Positions 16,713-25,784 of a DNA stretch of 64,000 nucleotides are shown here, in pieces. Both the position numbers and the translations under genes were made by a program. Positions within the stretch are counted from its first letter, which is position 1; each line of letters begins with the position of its first letter. Source of the DNA: Pseudofulvimonas gallinarii. Lineage in GTDB: Bacteria > Pseudomonadota > Gammaproteobacteria > Xanthomonadales > UBA2363. The stretch covers positions 124,001 to 188,000 of the forward strand of contig NZ_SMAF01000007.1 of assembly GCF_004343305.1 (NCBI RefSeq), written 5' to 3'. A model generated the notes under the pieces. That model saw nothing but the letters and a program-made list of their open reading frames with translations, was not told where the DNA came from and did no database searches.

Positions 16713-17549
16713 ATGAGCAACCTTACCGACCGATCCTGTGCGACGCCCGGCCCGCGCATGCCGACGGTTTTCATTCCGCACGGCGCCGGGCCGTGTTTCT
16801 TCATGGACTGGAATCCGCCCGACACCTGGGATGCGATGGCCGCCTTCCTGCGTGGGCTGGCCGGCACCCTGCCAGCGCGACCGCGCGCGATCCTCGTCGT
16901 GTCCGGCCACTGGCTGGCGCCGCGGTTCGCCGTCACCGGCCATGCGGGCCCGGGTCTGATCTACGACTACGGCGGCTTTCCGCCGCACACCTACGAACTG
17001 GCCTGGCCGGCGCCGGGCGAACCCGCCCTGGCCGCGCGCGTGTCGGCACTGATCGAACAGGCCGGCGAACCGGCGCAGGTGGATCCGGAACGCGGCTTCG
17101 ACCACGGCGTGTTCGTTCCGCTCAAGGTCGCCTTCCCGGACGCTGACATTCCGGTCGTGCAGCTGTCACTGCGGCAGGACATGGAGCCGGCTGCGCACCT
17201 CGACGCCGGCCGCGCGCTGCAGGGTCTCCGCGACGAAGGCGTGCTGATCGTCGGCAGCGGCATGAGCTTCCACAACATGCGCGGCTACGGGGATCCGCGC
17301 TATACGCCGGTGTCGAAGCGGTTCGACGACTGGCTGACGGCCGCCGTGGAAAGCCCGGCCACGGAGCGCGCTGCCCGGCTGCGGCGCTGGAGCGAGGCGC
17401 CCAACGCCCGCGACTGCCACCCGCCCCGCGCCGAAGAGCACCTGCTGCCGCTGATGGTGGTCGCCGGCGCCGCCGGCGAGGATCCCGGCCGCCAGGTGTA
17501 TTCGCAGCGGGTCCTGCAGACGTGGCTGTCGGCGTTCCGCTTCGGCTGA
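16713..17549 (+). CDS. Extradiol ring-cleavage dioxygenase, DODA type (YgiD-like)
   Basis: Class III ring-cleavage dioxygenase of 278 residues, similar to YgiD/4,5-DOPA dioxygenase. Metal-binding His residues occur in IPHGAGP, VVSGHWL and DHGVFVPLKVAFP, and the family signature HPPRAEEHLLPLMVVAGAA lies near the C-terminus. It likely opens catechol-type aromatic rings with Fe(II) or Zn(II). CATACT at 16701-16706 would be a -10 element only 7 bases before the ATG, so the message might be leaderless; this is weak. The divergent LysR gene is the probable regulator. Confidence 0.86.
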   Translation: MSNLTDRSCATPGPRMPTVFIPHGAGPCFFMDWNPPDTWDAMAAFLRGLAGTLPARPRAILVVSGHWLAPRFAVTGHAGPGLIYDYGGFPPHTYELAWPAPGEPALAARVSALIEQAGEPAQVDPERGFDHGVFVPLKVAFPDADIPVVQLSLRQDMEPAAHLDAGRALQGLRDEGVLIVGSGMSFHNMRGYGDPRYTPVSKRFDDWLTAAVESPATERAARLRRWSEAPNARDCHPPRAEEHLLPLMVVAGAAGEDPGRQVYSQRVLQTWLSAFRFG

Positions 17550-17632
17550 CATCGAGGCTGATCATCCCTTTTCGGCGCCGGCCGCGTTGCCGCGCGCATC
17601 CTGTCCCGGATCCGCTTCAGGAAATCCACCGT

Positions 17633-18574
17633 ATGAACACACGTCCCCTGGGCCGCTCGGGCCTGCACATCGCGCCGCTGGTCTTCGGCAGCAATGTCTT
17701 CGGCTGGACCGCGGACGAGGCGCGCTCCTTCGCGCTGCTCGACCGCTTCGTCGAGCGCGGCTTCAACACCATCGACACCGCCGACGTCTATGCCGCCTGG
17801 GCACCGGGTCTGGCCGGCGGCGAGTCGGAAACGATCATCGGCCGCTGGCTGGCGCGCCGCGGACGCCGTGACGATGTCATCGTCATGACCAAGGTCGCCA
17901 AGTGGCAGCCACGCAAGGGCCTGTCCGCGGCCAATATCGAGGCGGCTGTCGAGGATTCACTGCGGCGGCTGCGCAGCGACCACATTGACGTCTATTTCGC
18001 GCACGAGGACGACGCCTCGGTGCCGCTGGAGGAAACGCTGGCTGCGTTCGACCGCCTGGTGCGCGCCGGCAAGGTGCGCGCCCTGGGCGCGTCCAACTAC
18101 GGCCCGGAACGCGTGCTCGAGGCGCTGCGCATCGCGGCGCGGGAAGGCCTGGCGCGCTATGAAGTGCTGCAGCCCGGCTACAACCTGCTGGACCGTGGAT
18201 TCGAGACCACGCTGGCACCGGTGGCCCGCGAACAGGGTCTTGGTGTCGTCGCCTATTTCGCGCTCGCCAGTGGTTTCCTGACCGGCAAGTACCGGCGCAT
18301 CGAGGATCTGGAAGGCAGCTCGCGGGCCGGCTTCCTGCGCCATTGCTTCGACGCCCGCGGCCTTCGGGTGCTGGCCAGCCTGCGGGAAGTGGCCGAGGAG
18401 CTGGCCGCCACGCCTGCACAGGTCGCGCTGGCCTGGCTGATGGCCAAGCCGGCGGTGAGCGCACCGATCGCGAGCGCGACCTCGCTGGCGCAGCTCGACG
18501 ATCTGATGGCCGCCGCCGAGCTGGTGCTGCCAGCCGAGGCGACGTCGCGACTGGACAACGCCGCATCGGCCTGA
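17633..18574 (+). CDS. Aldo/keto reductase
   Basis: NAD(P)H-dependent oxidoreductase of 313 residues with the (beta/alpha)8 family pattern. The tetrad is visible: Asp and Tyr in TIDTADVYAAW, Lys in VMTKVAKW and His in DVYFAHEDD. The strand LRSDHIDVYF and the C-terminal cofactor region (SAPIASATSLAQL) fit the group. The ATG at 17633 starts at MNTRPLGRSGLHI, the standard AKR N-terminus. It lies 83 bases after the dioxygenase on the same strand and may be in its regulon. Substrate unknown. Confidence 0.9.
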   Translation: MNTRPLGRSGLHIAPLVFGSNVFGWTADEARSFALLDRFVERGFNTIDTADVYAAWAPGLAGGESETIIGRWLARRGRRDDVIVMTKVAKWQPRKGLSAANIEAAVEDSLRRLRSDHIDVYFAHEDDASVPLEETLAAFDRLVRAGKVRALGASNYGPERVLEALRIAAREGLARYEVLQPGYNLLDRGFETTLAPVAREQGLGVVAYFALASGFLTGKYRRIEDLEGSSRAGFLRHCFDARGLRVLASLREVAEELAATPAQVALAWLMAKPAVSAPIASATSLAQLDDLMAAAELVLPAEATSRLDNAASA

Positions 18575-18644
18575 GCGAACGCGCGGCCGGCACGCCCGGA
18601 TCGGCGACGAAACCGGGCGCGCTCCCGCACCGCCATCAAATGCC

Positions 18645-19385
18645 TTACAGGAGCCAGCCGCCGTCCACCGTCAGTTCAGAGCCGGTGACAAAGCCGGCAT
18701 CGTCGCTCGCCAGCCAGGCCACGGCGGCAGCGATGTCCTCCGGCCTGCCCAGACGTTTCAGCGGGGTCGCCTCGACGCCGGCCTGGTTGGTTTCCGGCGG
18801 GTTCCGGTCCAGCATGGGCGTATCGATGAAACCCGGATGCACCGAGTTGACGCGGATGTGGTCGGGCGCCAGTTCCAGCGCCGCCGTCTTGGTCATCCCG
18901 CGCACGGCCCATTTCGTGCCGACATAGGCGGCGGCGCCCGGGAAGCCGCACTGGCCGGCGATCGAACTGATGTTGACGATGCTGCCGCCACCGGCGGACC
19001 GCATCGGCGCGATCGCATGGCGCATGCCCAGGAACACGCCCATCTGGTTGACCCGGATCTGGCGCTCGACGTCGTCCAGCGACGCGTCCGCGATGCCACC
19101 CGGTTCATAGATGCCGGCGTTGTTCACCAGGATGTCGAGGCGACCGAACACCGAGACGACGGCCTCGATGACCGCGCGCCAGGCATCGTCGTCGGACACG
19201 TCGTGCTCCATGAAGCAGACGCGGCCGCCGAGCGCGGCAGCCAGCGCCTGCCCGTCCTCGGCTCGAAGGTCGGTGATCATCACGCCGGCGCCATCCTCGT
19301 GCAGCCGGCGCGCGATGGCCGCGCCGATCCCGCGGGCGCCCCCGGTGACCAATGCGATCCTGCCCGCAAGTGAACTTCGCATCAT
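18645..19385 (-). CDS. SDR-family NAD(P)-dependent oxidoreductase
   Basis: Classical short-chain dehydrogenase of 246 residues. Cofactor motif TGGARGIG, structural NNAG, catalytic Ser in NISSIAG and the YVGTK active site are all present. The C-terminus VTGSELTVDGGWLL is typical of FabG-like and glucose-1-dehydrogenase-like SDRs. Two consecutive ATG codons open the gene behind a GGAGG site. It converges with the aldo/keto reductase. The substrate cannot be read from sequence. Confidence 0.9.
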   Translation of the reverse strand: MMRSSLAGRIALVTGGARGIGAAIARRLHEDGAGVMITDLRAEDGQALAAALGGRVCFMEHDVSDDDAWRAVIEAVVSVFGRLDILVNNAGIYEPGGIADASLDDVERQIRVNQMGVFLGMRHAIAPMRSAGGGSIVNISSIAGQCGFPGAAAYVGTKWAVRGMTKTAALELAPDHIRVNSVHPGFIDTPMLDRNPPETNQAGVEATPLKRLGRPEDIAAAVAWLASDDAGFVTGSELTVDGGWLL

Positions 19386-19663
19386 CTGCCTCCTGAGCGG
19401 TTGATGTCCCAGCCTTGCACTGCCAGGGCCCGGCAGCCTTGACCGCGGTCATTGAAAGCCCGGAAAACGCTGCGTCCTGTCGCGCCGTGTCAGGGATGCG
19501 GCCGGCGCCCACGCAGCGCTGGCGCCGGGCGGCGATAGACAAGGCACCGGCAGGGTCGCTGCGCAGCAGCAGGCGGAGACCGGGGCGTGAGCAGGGCGCC
19601 ATGCCGCCCGATGCGGCCGTCCCCCGGTGATGTCAGGTCACGACCGTGCGCTTGCCCGATGGA

Positions 19664-20281
19664 TCAGAACAGCGCCAGCGGATCCGTCGCCACCGGCACC
19701 CGCAGTTCGGACAGCGCCGGGGCGCGGACCGGCGTCGCCGCCTGTGCGGCGCCGCGCGGCGCCGACACGCCGTCGTGCCAGGGCTCGTTGCGCAGCAAGG
19801 CCTGGACGTCGTGGAGCAGACGGCAGGGCGCGTGCCCGTCGCCCGGATAGAACGTCGCCGCCAGTCGCCAGCGCACGCTGTAGCACTGCCTGTCGGCGAG
19901 CACGTTGTGCTGGCACAGCTCGGCCAGTGCCTGCCGCAACGGCTCCAGTGCGGCCCGGGTGTCGGCGCCGGCGAGGATGAAAACGGAAAGCGACTCGTCC
20001 AGTTCGCCATGTCCGGCCAGCTGCGACAGCCGTGTCTGCAGGCGCTGGGCAATGTGTTCACGCGCCGCGGCGGGAAGCGGTTGCGGTGGCCGGTCGCTGC
20101 CACTGGCGCGGCCGGCCAGGTCCAGCATCACCACCGCGAAGGGATCGCGCCGGCTGTCCTGGATGCGGTCCACGAGCAGGCGGGTGAGCCCGCTCCGGCC
20201 GATGGCAACCGGGGCCGGCGGAACGCCGCCTTCCGCCGCCGGGGCGGTGTCGGCGGACGATGTGGACGACCAACCAAACAT
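19664..20281 (-). CDS. Hypothetical protein with a degenerate GGDEF-like fold
   Basis: Protein of 205 residues starting at an ATG behind GGGAGTG. No full family match comes to mind, but the order of elements follows a diguanylate cyclase domain: a helix (GRSGLTRLLVDRIQ), a strand FAVVMLDL where the metal-binding LDLD strand belongs, a helix (HIAQRLQTRLSQL), a hairpin (LDESLSVFILAG) in place of GGDEF, and RLAATFYPGDG matching the later strand. The catalytic GG(D/E)EF residues are lost. If real, this would be a catalytically dead receptor or scaffold. Domain assignment is inference. Confidence 0.6.
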   Translation of the reverse strand: MFGWSSTSSADTAPAAEGGVPPAPVAIGRSGLTRLLVDRIQDSRRDPFAVVMLDLAGRASGSDRPPQPLPAAAREHIAQRLQTRLSQLAGHGELDESLSVFILAGADTRAALEPLRQALAELCQHNVLADRQCYSVRWRLAATFYPGDGHAPCRLLHDVQALLRNEPWHDGVSAPRGAAQAATPVRAPALSELRVPVATDPLALF

Positions 20282-20667
20282 GACGTCACTCCCATGCGTC
20301 AGTTTGGCCAGACTGTGATCCTCGACACGCTCCGGATCAAGGCCGGTTTTCAATTCGTCACAAGCCCGACACAAAAATTCACGTTTGTATGAGTTGGCCC
20401 TGGGTGTGGTCCCGACAGCCGTCGCCGACCCTCGGTCACCCCTGATTGTCCGCCGCTATCCATCGCGATCCGGAGGTTCAAACGGGCGCAGGAGCCGGCG
20501 TCGACACCCAGCCCGGCCACTGGCAACGGGCGCCCCGGCCCGGGTGCGCCCACGTAGGCAACCCCGAACGCGCCGCCCAGGAACAACCGGAACGACTTCT
20601 TTTTTCCGCCTGGCGTCCAGAAGGCGGTGGCCCCGCTCCAACCTGCCTTGCCGCGCATGGACCGGTG
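20282..20667. other. 386-base gap between ppc and the GGDEF-like gene
   Basis: It contains a GC-rich hairpin (GGGCGC at 20528-20533 with GCGCCC at 20546-20551, and further pairing inside) that could form the 3' end of the ppc message. The AT-richer stretch near 20340-20400 may hold the promoter of the GGDEF-like gene, though I cannot fix its elements. No gene is seen. Confidence 0.4.
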
Positions 20668-23403
20668 TCAGCCGGTGTTCTGCACGCCGGCGGCGATGCC
20701 GTTGACGGTGGCGATCAGGCTGTGCAGCAGGCCGTCGTCGCTGCGGTCGCCGGCACGCCAGCGCTGAAGGAGATCGACCTGCAGCAGGCTGATCGGATCG
20801 ACGTAGGGATTGCGCAGGCGGATCGACAGGCGCAGGCGGCGGTCACCGGCGAGCAGTTGCGTGGTATCGCGCAGCGACAGGATCAGCGCGCGCGTCCGCA
20901 TGAACTCGGCTTCGATCTGCCGGAAGAATCCGGCGTGCAGCGCGCCGGCCAGTTTCGAGTAGTGCTCGAAGATCGCCAGGTCGGACTTGGCCAGCACCAT
21001 CTCGACATCCGACAGCAGGGTGTCGAAGAACGCCCAGTCGCTCGCCATGTCGCGCATGGCACCCAGGCCGTAGCGGTCGATGCCGCGCTGCAGGCCGGCG
21101 CCGACGCCGTACCAGGCGGTGAGGCCGCAACGGTTCTGCGACCAGGCAAAGACCCAGGGAATGGCCCGCAGCCGGTCGACGCCCTCGTCGGCGCCGCTGC
21201 GGCGCGAGGGCCGCGATCCGATGCGCAGGCGCTCGATCACGTCGATCGGCGTGGCGGCGCGGAAGTAGGCGGGAAAGTCCGGATGGCGATGGACCAGTCC
21301 GCGATAGTGCAGCGCCGCCTGGCCGGCGATGTCGGCCATCATCGCGCGCCATTGCGACTCGCGGGGTTCCGGGTCGCGGGGCTTCAGCGTCGCGCGCAGC
21401 ACGGCACCGGTCATCTGTTCGAGGTTGCGCAGCGCCAGCGCCCGGATGCCGTACTTGCGATGGATGACCTCGCCCTGTTCGGTGATGCGCAGCACGCCGC
21501 CGACCGAACCGCGCGGCGCGGCCAGGACGGCACGTCCGGTCTTGCCGCCGCCGCGGCTGATCGAGCCGCCGCGGCCATGGAAGAACTCGATCCTTGTCCG
21601 CCACGCGCGGCCCAGTCCGGTCAGCTCGACCTGCGCACGCTGCAGCGCCCAGCGCGAGGCGACCAGTCCACCGTCCTTGGCGCTGTCGGAATAACCGAGC
21701 ATCACGATCTGGCGCTGGCTGCGGGCGGCAAGATGCGCACGATAGCGACGGCTGCCGAGCAGTTCGCCCATGACCGCCGACGAAGCGGCGAGGTCGTCGA
21801 CGGTTTCAAACAGCGGCGCCACGTCCAGCGGCACCTGTCCGTCGCCATCGACGCAGCCGGCGATGCGTGCCAGCGCCAGCACGGCCAGCACGTCGGCGGC
21901 CGAGCGGCTCATGCTGATGATGTAGGGGCCGATCGCCAGGCCGCCATAACGGGCCTGGGCTGCCGCGATGGTTCGGAACACGGCGAGCGTCGACGCCGCG
22001 TCGGCCGCCTCCGGGCAGGGCACGTCATCGCTGCCGGCGAGGAAGGATTCAAGCATCTCCAGGCGCGCCGGCGCCGGCCGCTGCGACCATTCCGGATCAT
22101 CGAACAGCGCCGCGAGGGCGACGTCGTGTACCGCCGAATCCTGTCGGATGTCCAGCGTGGCGAGATGGAAACCGAAGGTCTGGATGCGTCGCTGCAGGCG
22201 GCGGACGGCGAACAGGCCCGCGTGCGCGCCGTTGTGCGCGGCGAGGCTGTCCGCGACCAGAGCGATATCGGCGGCCAGCCCGTCGACGCCGTCGTAACCG
22301 GCTTCGTCATCGCTGGCGGTCAGTGCGACGCGCTCGGCGACCAGCAGCAGCAGCTGGCGATACGGCATGTCGGCATGCCGGGATCGCAGGCGATCCGCGG
22401 CTGATGGCAACAGCTTCACGCAGGCGTCGAGCCGCTCGAGCACTGCGCCGTCGATTCCGACGCGGCGGGTGCTCTGGCTGAGCAGGCTGGCCAGTTCCCT
22501 GAGGTCGGACTGGTAGGCGTCGAGCACCAGCGAGCGCTGCGCAGCCAAGGTGTGGGCGATGGTATCGGCGCCGACGTTGGGATTGCCGTCCATGTCGCCG
22601 CCCACCCAGGTGGCGAAGCGCAGCAGCGGCGGCAACTCGACCTCGTTGCCGTATACCGACTGCCAGGCGGCGGCGAAGGCTTCGTAGAAGGCCGGCACCA
22701 CGCGGTAGAGGACGTCGCGCAGGTAGTAGCTGACATGTTCCAGCTCGTCGCTGACCTGCGGCTTTTCCGGTGGCGCGTCGGCGGTCTGCCACGCCGCCGC
22801 CAGCGCCATGTGGATGCGCTGGTCGTCGCTGCCGCGCTCCTGGGGCGTGCGCGTGTGGTCGATGTCGTCGATGAGTCGACGGACGATGTCGCGCTCCTTT
22901 TCCAGCAGCGCGCGCCGCACCGCCTCGGTGGGATGCGCGGTGAACACCGGTTCCACGCGCAGGTCGGGCAACAGCGCCGCCACCTGTGTCGCATCGACAC
23001 CCTGTTCCTTCAGCAAGGCCAGAATTGCTTCCAGGCTGCCCGGTTGCGGCCCGGCGTCCTGGCGCTGGTAGTCGCGGCGGCGGCGGATGCGATGCACGCG
23101 CTCGGCCAGGTTGGTGGCCTGGAAGTAGGTGGTGAAGGCGCGGACGATCAGGTCGGCCTGCGTCGCCGGCAGCGATTGCAGGTAATAGTGCAGCGCCGCG
23201 GTGGGTGCCGAGGATTCGCGGCGGTCGATGGCGCAGCGGCGGATCGTCTCGACCTGCTGCAGGAAGGTCGGCGAGACCTGTTCGGCAAGGACTTCGCCGA
23301 CACGGGTGCCGAGTCGGCGCACGTCATCGCGCAAGGGCTGGTCGGCGGCGATGAAGTCACTGTCGCGCGCGGCTTCGAAGGCATCGTCGGAGGTCTGCTG
23401 CAT
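20668..23403 (-). CDS. ppc: Phosphoenolpyruvate carboxylase
   Basis: Anaplerotic enzyme of 911 residues, the normal bacterial length. It converts PEP plus bicarbonate to oxaloacetate and phosphate. Catalytic landmarks are intact: the His in VFTAHPTEAVRR (near residue 155), GYSDSAKDGG, FHGRGGSISRGGG (near 609), QNRCGLTAWYG (near 753) and the C-terminal NTG. The ATG at 23403 gives MQQTSDDAFEA; an upstream start would add a Cys/Arg-rich stretch without family support. Confidence 0.97.
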   Translation of the reverse strand: MQQTSDDAFEAARDSDFIAADQPLRDDVRRLGTRVGEVLAEQVSPTFLQQVETIRRCAIDRRESSAPTAALHYYLQSLPATQADLIVRAFTTYFQATNLAERVHRIRRRRDYQRQDAGPQPGSLEAILALLKEQGVDATQVAALLPDLRVEPVFTAHPTEAVRRALLEKERDIVRRLIDDIDHTRTPQERGSDDQRIHMALAAAWQTADAPPEKPQVSDELEHVSYYLRDVLYRVVPAFYEAFAAAWQSVYGNEVELPPLLRFATWVGGDMDGNPNVGADTIAHTLAAQRSLVLDAYQSDLRELASLLSQSTRRVGIDGAVLERLDACVKLLPSAADRLRSRHADMPYRQLLLLVAERVALTASDDEAGYDGVDGLAADIALVADSLAAHNGAHAGLFAVRRLQRRIQTFGFHLATLDIRQDSAVHDVALAALFDDPEWSQRPAPARLEMLESFLAGSDDVPCPEAADAASTLAVFRTIAAAQARYGGLAIGPYIISMSRSAADVLAVLALARIAGCVDGDGQVPLDVAPLFETVDDLAASSAVMGELLGSRRYRAHLAARSQRQIVMLGYSDSAKDGGLVASRWALQRAQVELTGLGRAWRTRIEFFHGRGGSISRGGGKTGRAVLAAPRGSVGGVLRITEQGEVIHRKYGIRALALRNLEQMTGAVLRATLKPRDPEPRESQWRAMMADIAGQAALHYRGLVHRHPDFPAYFRAATPIDVIERLRIGSRPSRRSGADEGVDRLRAIPWVFAWSQNRCGLTAWYGVGAGLQRGIDRYGLGAMRDMASDWAFFDTLLSDVEMVLAKSDLAIFEHYSKLAGALHAGFFRQIEAEFMRTRALILSLRDTTQLLAGDRRLRLSIRLRNPYVDPISLLQVDLLQRWRAGDRSDDGLLHSLIATVNGIAAGVQNTG

Positions 23404-23484
23404 GCCTTGAAGCCTACAGCAGCGCCGGCACCCCGGCATTGTCGGTGTCGGCGGCCGGCACCGCTGCCGGCGATCGAACGCCTT

Positions 23485-24246
23485 TCAGTTCAAGGACCGC
23501 GCCGGCGCACCGCAGCAGGCGCCGTACAGCCGGCCGGATCCGCAGGGACAGGGCGTGACGGCGAGATCCAGCGGCACAGCGCCTTCGACACCGACGTCGC
23601 CTTCGCCCGCGCGCTGGCGCGTCATGTTGAGCAGGATGCTGCCCAGCTCGGCGACGATCAGTTCGCGGTCGGCCAGGACCGGCACGCCGACTTCGGCGTC
23701 GATGCCGAAATCGTCGAGCTGCTCGGGCATGACCAGCGTCAGGTCGACGATCAGCGAGAAGTCGTTGGCGATGCCGTCGTCGCTGGCACACCAGGCCTGC
23801 CAGTCGGTCGCGCGCAGTTGCGCGGCGCGCATGAAGCCCAGCGCCCAGGCGGCGCCGAGCGGAAAGTCGTCGGGAAGCGGTTCCAGTGGCCGGTCGTCGT
23901 TGTCCACCGGCATCATCAGCAGCGGCTGCAGCAGCGGACCATTGCCATCGTCGCCATGGGCAAGGCGCCAGACGACGTGGTTGTTCATCCGCGTCAGCAG
24001 GTGCACGGTATCGAAGGCGTCCTCGCGGGTTTCGAACTGCGGCTCGCGATCGAAGATTTCCGGCAGGTATTCGGCCGGCAGGATCAGGTCGCCGGGGCCG
24101 ACGGCGACGGCGGAGAAAAAGCCGTCGAGGCCTTCCAGCGTCAGGCCGCTGTCGGGGTCGCCGTAGCGCTCGAGCAGTTCCGACAGTCGATCCAGCTCGC
24201 CAGCGCTGATCGGTGTGTGTTCGACGTTGGCGCTGGCGTTCGTCAT
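23485..24246 (-). CDS. UPF0149-family protein with C-terminal SEC-C zinc motif
   Basis: Protein of 253 residues in the YecA/UPF0149 family: an N-terminal helical domain (LDRLSELLERYGDPDSGLTL, LDGFFSAVAVGP) and a C-terminal metal motif (PCPCGSGRLYGACCG), the SEC-C signature also found at the end of SecA. Its biochemical role is poorly defined; YecA of E. coli binds SecA and ribosomes. The ATG at 24246 is 17 bases after the end of the glutamate-cysteine ligase gene, so the two are likely one transcript. Confidence 0.87.
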   Translation of the reverse strand: MTNASANVEHTPISAGELDRLSELLERYGDPDSGLTLEGLDGFFSAVAVGPGDLILPAEYLPEIFDREPQFETREDAFDTVHLLTRMNNHVVWRLAHGDDGNGPLLQPLLMMPVDNDDRPLEPLPDDFPLGAAWALGFMRAAQLRATDWQAWCASDDGIANDFSLIVDLTLVMPEQLDDFGIDAEVGVPVLADRELIVAELGSILLNMTRQRAGEGDVGVEGAVPLDLAVTPCPCGSGRLYGACCGAPARSLN

Positions 24247-24263
24247 CGGCGTTGTCCCGGTGG

Positions 24264-25622
24264 CTAGTACGCGAATTGCCGGAACAGGGGATCGACCGAA
24301 CCGTTCCACTCGCCATGGTACAGCGCGAGCTTCTGTTCCGCCGGTGACAGGCCGGCGTCCAGGAACTCGATCAGCGGCTCCAGGTAGATGCGCTCGTCGG
24401 CCGAGTGTGTGTTGCGGTAGTCACGACGCGCCAGGCCGCCTGCCGCGATCGCCACCGCCTGCCGCGCCAGGTCGAGCACGGTGCCGTCGCGGAAGGGCGT
24501 CTTCAGCGCCAGCCGCGGCACGGTGTCGCGCAGCGCGTTACGCTCGGCCATGGAGACGTCCTTCACCAGGTCCCACGCGGCATCCAGCGCGGTGTCGTCA
24601 TAGAGGAGGCCGACCCAGAACGCCGGCAGCGCACACAGCCTGCCCCAGGGCCCGCCATCGGCGCCGCGCATTTCCAGGTAGCGCTTGAGGCGCACTTCCG
24701 GGAAGGCGGTGGTGGCGTGGTCGGCCCAGTCCTTGATCGTCGGACGCTCGCCCGGCAGCGCCGGCAGGCGGCCGTCGAGGAAATCGCGGAAGCTCTGCCC
24801 GGCGGCATCAATGTAATTGCCATCGCGATAGACGAAGTACATCGGCACGTCGAGCAGGTAGTCGGCGTAGCGCTCGAAACCGAAGCCGTCTTCGAACACG
24901 AAGTCGAGCATGCCGGTGCGGTCCGGATCGGTATCGGTCCAGATCTGCGAACGGAAGCTCATGAAGCCGTTCGGCCGACCTTCGGTGAACGGGGAATCGG
25001 CGAACAGCGCGGTCGCCACCGGCTGCAATGCCAGCGCGACGCGGAACTTGCGCACCATGTCCGCTTCGTCGGCGAAATCGAGGTTGACCTGCACGGTGCA
25101 GGTGCGCGTCATCATGTCCAGGCCGAGATCGCCGCGCGTGGGCATGTAGCGGCGCATGATGGCGTAGCGACCCTTGGGCATCCAGGGCATGTCGGCGCGC
25201 GACCATTTCGGCTGGAAGCCCATGCCGAGGAAGCCGATGCCGAGCGGGTCGGCGATGCTCTTCACTTGTGCGAGATGCCCGTTGACCTCGCAGCAGGTCT
25301 GGTGCAGGTGCTCCAGCTGGGCGCCGGACAGCTCCAGCTGGCCGGCCGGTTCCAGGGTGATGTTGGCACCGTCCGGATGTTCCAGCGCGATCAGCGTCTC
25401 GCCTTCGTGCACGCCCTGCCAGCCGTAGCGGTCACGCAGGCCTTCGAGCAGCACGCGGATGGAGCGATCGCCGTCGTAGGGCAGCGGGCGCAGGTCGTCC
25501 CAGGTGAACCCGAACTTCTCGTGTTCGGTGCCGATGCGCCAGCGCTCGCGCGGCTTGCCACCCGCGGCAAGCCAGTCGACCAGCTCGTGGCGATCGTTGA
25601 TCACAGGCGATGCGTCGGCCAC
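24264..25622 (-). CDS. gshA: Glutamate-cysteine ligase, plant/alphaproteobacterial type
   Basis: Enzyme of 452 residues for the first step of glutathione synthesis: ATP-dependent joining of glutamate gamma-carboxyl to cysteine. It shows the class 2 (plant-type) pattern: [59 protein letters not shown] and [17 protein letters not shown] at 25622 is chosen because GGAG precedes it by 6 bases and the protein then starts close to the family N-terminus; the open frame continues upstream without features. The plant-type enzyme is normal for Xanthomonadales. Confidence 0.93.
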   Translation of the reverse strand: MADASPVINDRHELVDWLAAGGKPRERWRIGTEHEKFGFTWDDLRPLPYDGDRSIRVLLEGLRDRYGWQGVHEGETLIALEHPDGANITLEPAGQLELSGAQLEHLHQTCCEVNGHLAQVKSIADPLGIGFLGMGFQPKWSRADMPWMPKGRYAIMRRYMPTRGDLGLDMMTRTCTVQVNLDFADEADMVRKFRVALALQPVATALFADSPFTEGRPNGFMSFRSQIWTDTDPDRTGMLDFVFEDGFGFERYADYLLDVPMYFVYRDGNYIDAAGQSFRDFLDGRLPALPGERPTIKDWADHATTAFPEVRLKRYLEMRGADGGPWGRLCALPAFWVGLLYDDTALDAAWDLVKDVSMAERNALRDTVPRLALKTPFRDGTVLDLARQAVAIAAGGLARRDYRNTHSADERIYLEPLIEFLDAGLSPAEQKLALYHGEWNGSVDPLFRQFAY

Positions 25623-25784
25623 GCCGTACTCCAGTAGCAAAGTGGGAACAGTAAGGTTGCGCCGCCGCAAAGACAATGCCCGCGGGCAGGTCACGCGGTC
25701 ACCCTTGCGACGGGGTGCGGCGGCGCCCCCGGCACCGCGCGCAGGCCGTTGGCCCCGGGCTGCGCGCTGTGCCGGAAACCGGAC

